Source of the DNA: Pseudonocardia sp.
Lineage (GTDB): Bacteria > Actinomycetota > Actinomycetes > Mycobacteriales > Pseudonocardiaceae
Length of the DNA: 16,051 bases
Assembly (NCBI GenBank): GCA_030147065.1
Contig: JASLAP010000674.1
Span: forward strand, 1-16,051
Reading direction: 5' to 3'
Both the position numbers and the translations under genes were made by a program. The notes below the pieces were generated by a model. It ran no database searches. It was given only the letters and a program-made list of their open reading frames with translations, and was not told the DNA's origin. Below, one piece after another: positions 1-6,652 of this stretch; positions within the stretch are counted from its first letter, which is position 1, and each line of letters opens with the position of its first letter.

Positions 1-533
1 TGCCCGGGCTGTCCGGCTACCGGGTGCTCGAGCAGCTGCGCGCGGCCGGGGTCGACACCCCGGTGCTGCTGCTGTCGGCCAAGGACGGCGAGTTCGACCA
101 GGCCGACGGCCTCGACCTGGGCGCTGACGGCTACCTCGTCAAGCCGTTCGCGTTCGTCGTGCTGGTGGCGCAGCTGCGCGCGCTGCTGCGCCGCCGCGAC
201 GCCGCACTCGGCCGCACGGGGCAACGGGTGCGGCTCGGTGCCCTGCTCGTCGACCCGGTGGCCAGGGCCGTGAGCTGGCAGGACGAGACAATCGAGCTGT
301 CGCCGCGCGAGTTCGCGCTGCTGCACGCGCTCGCCAGCCGCCCCGACACCGCCGTCGCGAAGGACGAGCTGCTCCGGATCGTGTGGGGCGACGAGCAGGC
401 CGCGAGCCGCAACGTCGTCGAGGTCTACGTCGGGTACGTGCGCCGCAAGCTCGAATCCGTCGGTGCCGGGCACGTGCTGCGCACGGTGCGCGGCTACGGC
501 TACATCGTCGCCACCCCCGAACGGCAGCCGTGA
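1..533 (+). CDS. OmpR/PhoB-family response regulator, 5' end missing
   Basis: Transcription factor half of a two-component system; it would bind DNA after phosphorylation by the kinase encoded next. The reading frame enters at base 3 and begins PGLSGYRVLEQLR, the stretch just after the phospho-acceptor Asp, so that Asp and the first part of the receiver domain lie outside the window. Visible receiver landmarks are the LLLSA switch residue region and the conserved Lys in YLVKPF. After a short RRR linker comes the winged-helix effector domain, with the typical LSPREFALLHAL and RKLESVGAG...VRGYGYIV segments. The stop overlaps the kinase start by four bases (GTGA), so the pair is translationally coupled. 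A GTG at 24 is an internal codon, not the start. The family is certain; the specific system cannot be named. Confidence 0.95.
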   Translation, partial: PGLSGYRVLEQLRAAGVDTPVLLLSAKDGEFDQADGLDLGADGYLVKPFAFVVLVAQLRALLRRRDAALGRTGQRVRLGALLVDPVARAVSWQDETIELSPREFALLHALASRPDTAVAKDELLRIVWGDEQAASRNVVEVYVGYVRRKLESVGAGHVLRTVRGYGYIVATPERQP

Positions 534-1852
534 CCCGGGTCCGCCGCTGGTGGGCCCGGCGGACCCTGCGACTGCGGATCACCCTGGTGGTCGGCCTGGT
601 GGCACTGGCCGCGCTGCTGATGCTCAGCCGGCTGGGCGGGCTGGTGCTGACCGACGCCCTGGTCAACGCGGCCGACACCGAGCTGCGCGGGCAGGCCGAC
701 GCCGCGGCCGGGCAGCTCGTGGCCGGCGCGCCGCCGGCCGCGGTGCGCGGGCAGGGCATCCGGGTCGTCGACACCGCCGGGGTGCCGGTCGACGGCGGAC
801 CGCGGCTGCCGCTGAGCCCGGGCCAGGTGCGGCAGCTGGCGGCCGGCGAGCCGGTGATCGTCGGCGGGTTCCGGGACCTGCGCCGCTGGCTGGCGGTGTC
901 CGCGGTGACCCCCGACGGCTCGACCCGGCTGGTGGCGGTCAGCGGCGACCTGGTCGGCAGCCGGACACTGCTGGCCCACGCGGCGGTCGGCCTGATCCTG
1001 GCGGCGCTGGGGCTGGCCGCGGTGGTCACGCTGGCCGCGTGGGCGGCCACCCGGGCGGCGCTGCGCCCGGTGGACCGGATGCGGTTGTCGGCCGCGGCGC
1101 TGCCGGCGGGCCAGCGGCTGCCGGTGCCCGTCCCGCAGGACGAGCTGCGGGCCCTGGCCGAGGAGTTCAACCTGCTGCTGGCCCGCCGCGACGACGCGGT
1201 GGCCCGGCTGGAGCGGTTCACCGGCGACGCCGCGCACGAGCTGCGTTCCCCGGTGGCGGCGATCCGCGCCCAGGCCGAGGTCGCGGTGGCGCACCCGGAC
1301 CCGGAGCTGGCCGGGGAGACGCTGCGGGCCATCGCCGACGAGGCCGCCCGCCTGTCCACCCTGCTCTCGGACCTGCTGGCGCTGGCCCGCGCGGACGCCG
1401 GGCAGCGCCCACCCGCGGAACCGGTCGACGTGGTCGCCGCGGCCAGCAGCGCGATGGCCCGGGCCGGCCCGGAGGGACCGGCGCTGGAGCTGGTCGCCCC
1501 CACCCCGGCCGCGGCCATGGCCAGCCCGTCGGAGGTGGCGCTGGTGCTGGACAACCTGGTCGGCAACGCCCGCCGGCACGCCTGCTCGCTGGTCCGGATC
1601 GCGGTGCTGCCGGGCGGGCGGTGGACCCGGCTGGTCGTCGAGGACGACGGCCCGGGCATCCCGGAGGCCGACCGGCAGCGGATCTTCGACCGGTTCCTGC
1701 GGCTGAACCCGGAGGCCGGCGGCGGCGCCGGGCTGGGGCTGCCGCTGGTGGCGGCGCTGGTGCAGGGCCGGGGCGGGTCGGTCACCGTCGGCGCCCGGGA
1801 GGGTGGCGGCGCCCGCTTCGAGGTCCGCTGGCCCACACCCCCCGCCCTCTGA
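530..1852 (+). CDS. Sensor histidine kinase with HAMP linker
   Basis: Membrane sensor kinase of 440 aa that should autophosphorylate and pass phosphate to the preceding response regulator. The start chosen is the GTG that overlaps the regulator stop; reading upstream would put the regulator gene's DNA in another frame. Order of parts: Arg-rich cytoplasmic N-terminus; TM1 near residues 14-36; an extracellular sensor segment of about 110 residues without a recognisable domain; TM2 near 146-172; HAMP; H-box FTGDAAHELRSP with phospho-acceptor His236; N-box DNLVGNARRH; G1/F region EDDGPGIPEADRQRIFDRF; and G2 region GAGLGLPLV. All catalytic boxes are intact. The short extracytoplasmic loop suggests an envelope signal, but the ligand is unknown. 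Confidence 0.95.
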   Translation: MTRVRRWWARRTLRLRITLVVGLVALAALLMLSRLGGLVLTDALVNAADTELRGQADAAAGQLVAGAPPAAVRGQGIRVVDTAGVPVDGGPRLPLSPGQVRQLAAGEPVIVGGFRDLRRWLAVSAVTPDGSTRLVAVSGDLVGSRTLLAHAAVGLILAALGLAAVVTLAAWAATRAALRPVDRMRLSAAALPAGQRLPVPVPQDELRALAEEFNLLLARRDDAVARLERFTGDAAHELRSPVAAIRAQAEVAVAHPDPELAGETLRAIADEAARLSTLLSDLLALARADAGQRPPAEPVDVVAAASSAMARAGPEGPALELVAPTPAAAMASPSEVALVLDNLVGNARRHACSLVRIAVLPGGRWTRLVVEDDGPGIPEADRQRIFDRFLRLNPEAGGGAGLGLPLVAALVQGRGGSVTVGAREGGGARFEVRWPTPPAL

Positions 1853-1881
1853 CCTCCTCCCCTCCCCGCAACCCCCCGCTC

Positions 1882-1940
1882 CAGAGTTCAGGAAAGCCAC
1901 GTTCCGGAACTCTGCGGGCCGGATCGTGGCTTTCCTGAAC
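1882..1940. repeat. Intergenic palindromic element, likely terminator of the two-component operon
   Basis: Perfect 16-bp inverted repeat, arms 1886-1901 (GTTCAGGAAAGCCACG) and 1925-1940, with a 23-base loop. A second perfect 8-bp pairing (1882-1889 with 1907-1914) shares the left arm, so the two hairpins exclude each other. The arm is unusually AT-rich for this neighbourhood. There is no T-run, but actinobacterial terminators often lack one. It may be a dispersed intergenic repeat family as well as a terminator. Confidence 0.7.
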
Positions 1941-1972
1941 CACGGCTCGGGCGGAGCGGGCAGGATGCGGGC

Positions 1973-2269
1973 ATGGCCGAGTTGCTGGACGACGCCGCTG
2001 TCACCGCCGCGCTCGGGTCGCTGCCCGGGTGGGAGCGCGACGGCGATTCCCTGGTGCGCTCCGCGGAGCTGCCCTCGTTCCCGACCGCGATCTCGGTCGT
2101 GGACCTGGTCGCCGCGATCGCCGAGGACCGCGACCACCACCCCGACATCGACATCCGCTGGCGGACGTTGACCTTCCGCTGCTCGACGCACTCGATGGGC
2201 GGGATCACCGCGCTGGACGTCGACCTGGCGCGGTCGATCTCCGCGGAGATCGACCGGGCCGGCGGCTGA
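1973..2269 (+). CDS. Pterin-4a-carbinolamine dehydratase (PCD/DCoH family)
   Basis: Small cytosolic enzyme of 98 aa, the usual length of the family. PCD removes water from 4a-hydroxytetrahydropterin to give quinonoid dihydropterin, recycling the cofactor of aromatic amino acid hydroxylases; in bacteria it can also act in molybdopterin or other pterin metabolism. The signature EDRDHHPDIDIRW (residues 51-63) carries the two catalytic histidines His55-His56, and the third, His73, sits in CSTHSMGGIT, 17 residues later as in characterised dehydratases. The start ATG follows CAGGAT by six bases, which can be read as a -10 box for a leaderless message or as an AGGA ribosome site. No aromatic hydroxylase gene is in view. 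The next gene on the same strand starts 67 bases downstream. Confidence 0.9.
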   Translation: MAELLDDAAVTAALGSLPGWERDGDSLVRSAELPSFPTAISVVDLVAAIAEDRDHHPDIDIRWRTLTFRCSTHSMGGITALDVDLARSISAEIDRAGG

Positions 2270-2336
2270 CCGGCCGCGCGGGCACCGATCGGTGTCTGCG
2301 ATGGCCGTGGAGCGGTTCGGCGGCCAGGATGCCGGG

Positions 2337-3131
2337 ATGGAGAAGCTCCCGCGCAAGGCCTACGAGAAGGAACTGCTGCGCCTGCAGGGCGAGCTGGTGC
2401 AGATGCAGGAGTGGGTGCGCACCAGCGGCGCCCGATTGGTGGTGGTGTTCGAGGGCCGGGACGCGGCCGGCAAGGGCGGGGCCATCCAGCGGGTGGCGGA
2501 GTACCTCAACCCCCGCATCTGCCGCATCGTGGCGCTGCCGGCGCCGTCGGAGCGCGACAAGACGCGCTGGTACTTCCAGCGCTACGTGCAGCACCTGCCG
2601 GCCGGCGGGGAGATCGTCCTGCTCGACCGCAGCTGGTACAACCGGGCCGGCGTCGAGCGGGTGATGGGGTTCTGCACCCCCGACGAGTACGCCCGCTTCC
2701 TGCGCCAGTGCCCGGTGTTCGAGGAGCTGCTGGTCGAGGACGGGATCATGCTGCGCAAGTACTGGTTCTCGGTCAGCGACGCCGAGCAGGAGCGCCGCTT
2801 CCGGGACCGGCTCAGCGACCCGATGAAGCAGTGGAAGCTGTCCCCGATGGACCTGGAGTCCATCACCCGCTGGGAGGACTACTCGCGGGCCAAGGACGAG
2901 ATGTTCGCCCACACCGACACCCCGTCGTCGCCGTGGCTCGTGGTGGAGGCCGAGGACAAGCGCCGGGCCCGGATCAACATGATCGCCCACCTGCTGTCCA
3001 CCGTGCCCTGGGAGCCGGTGCCGTCGCGCGAGCTCGAAATGCCCCACCGGCCGCCCGAGCGGGGCTACCAGCGGCCCCCGCGCGAGCAGTTCCACCAGGT
3101 GCCCGACCACGCCGCCGCGCTGCTCGGGTGA
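2337..3131 (+). CDS. ppk2: Polyphosphate kinase 2 (PPK2), class I single-domain type
   Basis: Cytosolic enzyme that moves phosphate between inorganic polyphosphate and nucleoside diphosphates; the class usually favours NTP formation from polyP. The protein is 264 aa with the N-terminal MEKLPRKAYEKELLRLQ typical of the family. The P-loop fold shows Walker A GRDAAGKGG at 40-48, Walker B and catalytic segment EIVLLDRSWYNRAGVERVMGF from residue 92, the ALPAPSERDKTRWYFQRYV block, and the lid region with DPMKQWKLSPMD. An upstream GTG (2292) and ATG (2301) are in frame, but ATG 2337 is preferred because homologues begin there and because CAGGAT lies six bases upstream, exactly as at the preceding gene. 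Substrate preference (ADP or GDP) cannot be read from sequence alone. Confidence 0.95.
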   Translation: MEKLPRKAYEKELLRLQGELVQMQEWVRTSGARLVVVFEGRDAAGKGGAIQRVAEYLNPRICRIVALPAPSERDKTRWYFQRYVQHLPAGGEIVLLDRSWYNRAGVERVMGFCTPDEYARFLRQCPVFEELLVEDGIMLRKYWFSVSDAEQERRFRDRLSDPMKQWKLSPMDLESITRWEDYSRAKDEMFAHTDTPSSPWLVVEAEDKRRARINMIAHLLSTVPWEPVPSRELEMPHRPPERGYQRPPREQFHQVPDHAAALLG

Positions 3132-3151
3132 TCGGGTGCTGCGGCGGGCCC

Positions 3152-3373
3152 TCAGGTCCGGCGCAGCCGGTTCCAGGCCAGCCCGGGCACCACGACCGAC
3201 TGCGCGGGCAGCCGCACCCTGGCGGGCAGCCCGGTGCCGGTGCGGGCGGTGTAGCGGCGGCAGACGTCCGGGCCGCAGGACGCGCAGTCCGTGCCGGACC
3301 GGAAGTGCTCGTGCGCGTCGACGCCGTGGCCGCAGCGGCAACGGGCGGTGGGGACGGCGGTGCGGGTGCTCAT
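3152..3373 (-). CDS. Small Cys/His-rich probable zinc-binding protein
   Basis: Protein of 73 aa of unknown function. Its first half has a dense set of potential metal ligands: C12, C14, H16, H21, H23, C30, C33 and C38, in the pattern CxCGH...HEH...GTDCxxCGxxxC, then a basic tail. I recognise this as a recurring small actinobacterial protein type without an established role. The ATG is preceded by a good ribosome site, ACAGGAG, eight bases upstream on the minus strand, which supports translation. It converges on the polyphosphate kinase gene with only 20 bases between stops, and is divergent from the DAHP synthase leader. Confidence 0.75.
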   Translation of the reverse strand: MSTRTAVPTARCRCGHGVDAHEHFRSGTDCASCGPDVCRRYTARTGTGLPARVRLPAQSVVVPGLAWNRLRRT

Positions 3374-3533
3374 CGGGTGGCTCCTGTACTGGTGGGGTCG
3401 CCGAACACTGCGGTACTCGGCGGTGGGTGGACGTTCGTGTCACCGGATGTCGGAGGTTCATCACTTTGCGGTAGGTGCGGATCACCCGATCGACTCGTCG
3501 GTCGACCCGCGGGGATCACGGTGGGTGGGCTGC

Positions 3534-3539
3534 TAGGGT
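3534..3539 (+). promoter_or_regulatory. -10 box of the DAHP synthase leader transcript
   Basis: TAGGGT fits the actinobacterial TANNNT consensus and ends seven bases before the GTG at 3547. That spacing is what leaderless transcripts show, so transcription probably begins at or next to the GTG. No convincing -35 was found. Confidence 0.55.
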
Positions 3540-3546
3540 CGCGACC

Positions 3547-3612
3547 GTGCAGCGCCAGTACTGGTTTACGCGGACGGCCCGGGTCGGGTCGGCCGGCGGA
3601 CCGCTGCGCTGA
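3547..3612 (+). CDS. Leader peptide with Tyr-Trp-Phe codons (aromatic amino acid attenuator)
   Basis: Short ORF of 21 codons plus TGA, starting at GTG: MQRQYWFT, then a Gly/Arg-rich tail. Codons 5-7 are TAC TGG TTT (3559-3567), the three aromatic amino acids in a row, 125 bases before a gene for the first enzyme of aromatic synthesis. This is the classical design of a ribosome-mediated attenuator: starvation for any of the three amino acids stalls the ribosome at that spot. TTT is a rare codon in this GC-rich DNA, which would slow decoding. The start lies seven bases after a TAGGGT -10 box, so it is probably leaderless. The ORF is too short for routine gene calling. Confidence 0.8.
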   Translation: MQRQYWFTRTARVGSAGGPLR

Positions 3613-3622
3613 CCCCCACCCC

Positions 3623-3670
3623 CCGAGCCGGAGAACGAGCCGGCTCGGCGGGAACGACGGGGCGGCTCGT
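3623..3670 (+). promoter_or_regulatory. Competing hairpins of the DAHP synthase attenuator
   Basis: Hairpin A pairs 3623-3631 (CCGAGCCGG) with 3640-3648, nine perfect base pairs and an 8-base loop. Hairpin B pairs 3635-3642 (ACGAGCCG) with 3663-3670, eight perfect base pairs. They share 3640-3642 and cannot both form. Hairpin A starts ten bases after the leader stop. A further weak pairing joins GGGTCGGG inside the leader ORF (3581-3588) to the C-rich strip at 3614-3621. There is no T-run, so control could be by termination or by access to the ribosome site at 3674-3679. Confidence 0.6.
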
Positions 3671-3691
3671 CCGAGAGGAAGCCCGCCCGCC

Positions 3692-4768
3692 ATGTCCCTG
3701 ATCTCCGATCCGCCGCTGGTCGCGGTCCCGTCGCTCGACGAGCACCGGACCACCCGGATCAGCCCGCTCATCTCGCCCGCCCTGCTGCGCCACGAGCTGC
3801 CCGTCGACGGCGCGGTCGCCGACACCGTCGTCCGGGGCCGGGCCGACGTCGTCGACGTCCTGGACGGCCGCGACGACCGCCTGCTGGTCGTCGTGGGACC
3901 GTGCTCGATCCACGACCCGTCCGCCGCGCTGGACTACGCGCACCGGCTGGCCGCGCACGCCGCCCGGGTGTCGGGCGAGCTGCGCGTGGTGATGCGCACC
4001 TACTTCGAGAAGCCGCGCTCCACCGTCGGCTGGAAGGGCCTGATCAACGACCCCGGCCTGGACGGCACCTACGACGTCAACACCGGCCTGCGCACCGCGC
4101 GCCGGCTGCTGCTGCAGGTCAGCGCGCTGGGCCTGCCGGTGGGCTGCGAGTTCCTCGACCCGATCACCCCGCAGTACATCGCCGACGTGGTCAGCTGGGG
4201 AGCGATCGGCGCCCGCACCGCGGCCAGCCAGGTGCACCGCCAGCTGTGCAGCGCGCTGTCCATGCCGGTGGGTATCAAGAACCCCACCGACGGCGACGTC
4301 CAGGTGGCCGTGGACGGGGTGGCCGCGGCCGCGGCCGGGCACGTCTTCATGGGGATCAACCCCGACGGCCTGGCCGCGCTGATCACCACCGCGGGCAACC
4401 CGGACGGCCACGTGATCCTGCGCGGCTCGGCGAGCGGGCCGAACCACGACCCCGCCTCGGTCGCCGCCGCGCTGGACCGGCTGCGCGCGGCGGGACTGCC
4501 CGCGCGGGTGATCATCGACGCCAGCCACGGCAACAGCGGCAAGGACCACGTCCGGCAGGCCGGGGTGGCCCGCGAGCTGGCCGGCCGGATCGCGGCCGGC
4601 GAGCCCGGGATCGCCGGACTGATGCTGGAGAGCTTCCTGGTCGACGGGCGCCAGGACGTGTCGCGGTCGATGGTCTACGGGCGCAGCGTCACCGACGCCT
4701 GCCTGGGCTGGGACACCACCGCCGAGCTGCTCGACGAGCTCGCCGCCGCGGTCGCCGCCCGCCGCTAG
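3692..4768 (+). CDS. aroF: 3-deoxy-7-phosphoheptulonate (DAHP) synthase, type I
   Basis: Condenses phosphoenolpyruvate with erythrose 4-phosphate, the entry step of the shikimate pathway. The 358-aa protein is of the E. coli AroF/G/H kind, not the type II form many actinomycetes use for primary metabolism. Landmarks: VVVGPCSIHDP with metal-ligand Cys71; EKPRSTVGWKGLINDP; GARTAASQVHRQL; PVGIKNPTDG; ASHGNSGK with His279; MLESFLVDGRQD; and the C-terminal YGRSVTDACLGWDTT. The ATG has a rather distant AGAGGA site (12 bases). The leader ORF with Tyr-Trp-Phe codons upstream indicates regulation by aromatic amino acid supply. The symbol follows the type I class; paralogue identity (F, G or H) and feedback specificity cannot be set from the sequence. 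No other shikimate genes lie nearby. Confidence 0.93.
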   Translation: MSLISDPPLVAVPSLDEHRTTRISPLISPALLRHELPVDGAVADTVVRGRADVVDVLDGRDDRLLVVVGPCSIHDPSAALDYAHRLAAHAARVSGELRVVMRTYFEKPRSTVGWKGLINDPGLDGTYDVNTGLRTARRLLLQVSALGLPVGCEFLDPITPQYIADVVSWGAIGARTAASQVHRQLCSALSMPVGIKNPTDGDVQVAVDGVAAAAAGHVFMGINPDGLAALITTAGNPDGHVILRGSASGPNHDPASVAAALDRLRAAGLPARVIIDASHGNSGKDHVRQAGVARELAGRIAAGEPGIAGLMLESFLVDGRQDVSRSMVYGRSVTDACLGWDTTAELLDELAAAVAARR

Positions 4769-5183
4769 GAGCATCCGTCCACGGTCGTGGATCATGGTCC
4801 TCCTCCGGGTGGTCCGCGTACCGTCCTGATCACCTGCTGCAACGAGGTAGTCACCGGGACGTGGCGGTCCGCGCCACCGGATCACTCGATCGAGTGATCC
4901 GGTGGCGTCCGGAGCGGTGCTCGTGGCCCTCGCCGGCGGCTCCGGGACCGGCGACGCCGAGTACGCGTCCGGGCACACCAGGTGAGAACGGCGCACAGGT
5001 CGGGGCGACCCGCCAGGGCTCTCCCCCGGTCGTGGCGCCGACCGGTCGGCCGCTTCACTTGATCGAGCGAACTCGGCGGCGACACCCCGGCGGGGCGGTA
5101 ACGGCCCAGGCCCGGGGGCGACGGGACGGCTGGTCGAACCTTCCGGATCGACCGCGCCGACTCCCCCGAGGGACCGCCTCCCC
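4769..5183. other. 415-base non-coding stretch between DAHP synthase and the GH16 gene
   Basis: No convincing gene on either strand. Apart from the 36-bp palindrome it holds a 14-bp perfect palindrome GCCGACCGGTCGGC (5037-5050) and a TTGATC hexamer at 5059-5064 without a matching -10 at normal spacing. It should contain the glycosidase promoter, which I could not place. Confidence 0.5.
4861..4907. terminator. Perfect 36-bp palindrome downstream of DAHP synthase, with an alternative hairpin
   Basis: Bases 4872-4907 form an uninterrupted perfect palindrome (18-bp half-sites centred on CTCGATCGAG). A shorter alternative pairs GTGGCG 4861-4866 with CGCCAC 4872-4877. It lies about 100 bases past the synthase stop, fitting a transcription terminator, but a zero-loop palindrome of this length could also be a protein-binding site or a cruciform. 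Confidence 0.65.
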
Positions 5184-6599
5184 ATGTTCAGACCCCTGGT
5201 GCTCACCGTCGTCACCGCGGCCGTGCTCGCCCTGTCCGCCGCCCCGGCCGCGGCCGCACCACTGGTGCCCACCCAGACCGGTGGCGGTTCGCTGCCGAGC
5301 CCCGGCAACACCTGCGCGAACCCCGTGCTGGCGCAGAACGCGACCGGCTGGTCGCTCGCCGCCGGCACCGGCAGCAGCACCCGCAACACCGCGAGCGGCC
5401 ACCGGGCGGCCCAGTGGGCCTTCTGGGTCTTCCCGTACTCGGGCTCGGCCACCATCACACTGCCCCCGCAGCCGGTCACCGCCGGCCAGCAGCGCACGTT
5501 CGCCTTCGACGCCCAGCTCCCCGGCAGCGTCCGGGCCAGCGTGGAGTGGTTCAACGCCGCCGGCACCCGGCTCTCCCGGGTGGACGGCCCGCTGGTCACC
5601 GGCACCGCGTCGACGTGGGTTCGGGCCGCCGTGACGGCCACCGCGCCGACCGGCGCGACCCGGGCGAACGTGCTGGGCGTGGGTTCGCCGCAACTCGGCA
5701 ACTGGTGGAAGAGCACGGCGTGCGACTACCCGCCGGTCGGCACGCCGCCGGTCCCCACGACCACCACCGTCCCGCCGACCACCGTCCCGCCGACGACAGT
5801 CCCGCCGACGACAGTGCCGCCGACCACCGTCCCCCCGACCACGGTGCCGCCGACCACCGTCCCCCCGACCACCGTCCCGCCGACCACCGTGCCGCCTACG
5901 ACAACGCTGCCGCCGACCACCACGGCGACCACCCCGCCGGTGCCCGACCCGGGCAACGGCACCCAGGCCGCAGCCCGGTACGGCTGGGGCTCGCCGGTGC
6001 ACCGCGACGAGTTCAACGGCACCGCCGTCGACCCCGCCAAGTGGGCGCTCTACGACAGCCCGGGGCACGACGGCAAGGGCCTGCGCAAGCCGTCGCAGAT
6101 CACCGTGAACAACGGGATCCTGACGATCGCCGGCAACTCGGTCGGCACCACCGGCGGGATGTCGATGTACTACGGCCGCAAGTACGGCCGCTGGGAGGCG
6201 CGGATGCAGGTCCCGCGCGGCGACCACCGCTACCACCCGGTGCTGCTGCTCTGGCCGGACGCCGAGAACTGGCCGGTCGGCGGCGAGATCGACTACGCCG
6301 AGACCACCGCCGCGGCCTCCGACGTCGACTTCTTCCTGCACTACAGCGCGCAGAACCGCACCACGCACGCGAGCAAGGCCGTCGACCTCACCCAGTGGCA
6401 CAACTACGCGGTGGAGTGGACCCCGAGCGGCATCCGGGGCTACATCGACGGGGTCCGGTTCTTCTCCGACACCAACCGCACGCACCTGCCGCCGGGCTCG
6501 ATGCACCAGACCATCCAGCTGGACTGGTTCCCCAACGGCAGCACCCCGACCACGCCGTCGCAGATGAACGTGGCCTGGGTGCGGATCTACAACACCTGA
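5184..6599 (+). CDS. Secreted glycoside hydrolase family 16 protein with (TVPPT)9 linker
   Basis: Predicted extracellular beta-glucanase-like enzyme of 471 aa. Residues 1-25 are a signal peptide (hydrophobic LVLTVVTAAVLALSAAP core, Ala-rich cleavage site). Residues 28-187 look like a beta-sandwich carbohydrate-binding module, with Cys44 and Cys180 possibly forming a disulfide. Residues 195-239 are nine TVPPT pentapeptides, a stiff, probably glycosylated linker. The C-terminal GH16 domain (about 265-471) carries the active-site pattern E-x-D-x-x-E as GEIDYAE, with Glu368, Asp370 and Glu373, inside MSMYYGRKYGRWEARM...FLHY context. All catalytic residues are present, so it should be active; the substrate (beta-1,3-glucan or another beta-glucan) is not settled by sequence. 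GAGGGA lies ten bases before the ATG. Confidence 0.88.
   Translation: MFRPLVLTVVTAAVLALSAAPAAAAPLVPTQTGGGSLPSPGNTCANPVLAQNATGWSLAAGTGSSTRNTASGHRAAQWAFWVFPYSGSATITLPPQPVTAGQQRTFAFDAQLPGSVRASVEWFNAAGTRLSRVDGPLVTGTASTWVRAAVTATAPTGATRANVLGVGSPQLGNWWKSTACDYPPVGTPPVPTTTTVPPTTVPPTTVPPTTVPPTTVPPTTVPPTTVPPTTVPPTTVPPTTTLPPTTTATTPPVPDPGNGTQAAARYGWGSPVHRDEFNGTAVDPAKWALYDSPGHDGKGLRKPSQITVNNGILTIAGNSVGTTGGMSMYYGRKYGRWEARMQVPRGDHRYHPVLLLWPDAENWPVGGEIDYAETTAAASDVDFFLHYSAQNRTTHASKAVDLTQWHNYAVEWTPSGIRGYIDGVRFFSDTNRTHLPPGSMHQTIQLDWFPNGSTPTTPSQMNVAWVRIYNT
5766..5900 (+). repeat. Nine 15-bp coding repeats (TVPPT linker)
   Basis: Nine in-frame 15-base units encode TVPPT without change. At DNA level the units differ by synonymous bases (ACC/ACA/ACG, GTC/GTG, CCG/CCC/CCT); units 1 and 8, and 5 and 7, are identical. 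The tract is followed by a degenerate TTLPPT unit. Confidence 0.95.
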
Positions 6600-6607
6600 G
6601 CCGCGTC

Positions 6608-6643
6608 CCGGGCGGGGTCGGTCCGGCGACCGACCCCGCCCGG
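6608..6643. terminator. Bidirectional terminator between convergent genes
   Basis: Perfect 16-bp inverted repeat, arms 6608-6623 and 6628-6643 (core GGGCGGGGTCGGTC), with a CGGC tetraloop. It begins nine bases past the GH16 stop and ends nine bases before the stop of the converging membrane protein gene, so it can serve both transcripts. Confidence 0.88.
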
Positions 6644-6652
6644 CCCAGCCGG

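Noticed and set aside
139..1836. Very long minus-strand open frames opposite the kinase (also 500-2356)
   Set aside because: Antisense shadows of GC-rich genes: Arg/Ala/Pro-rich, no domains, while the plus-strand frame carries full kinase motifs.
2283..2294. 12-bp palindrome CACCGATCGGTG between dehydratase and polyphosphate kinase genes
   Set aside because: Too short for a credible terminator and not positioned at a recognised promoter.
3291..3536. Plus-strand ORF with an LLYWW stretch upstream of the DAHP synthase leader
   Set aside because: It overlaps the small Cys/His gene antisense, has no ribosome site, and ends before the true leader; the WW run is complement of unrelated coding DNA.
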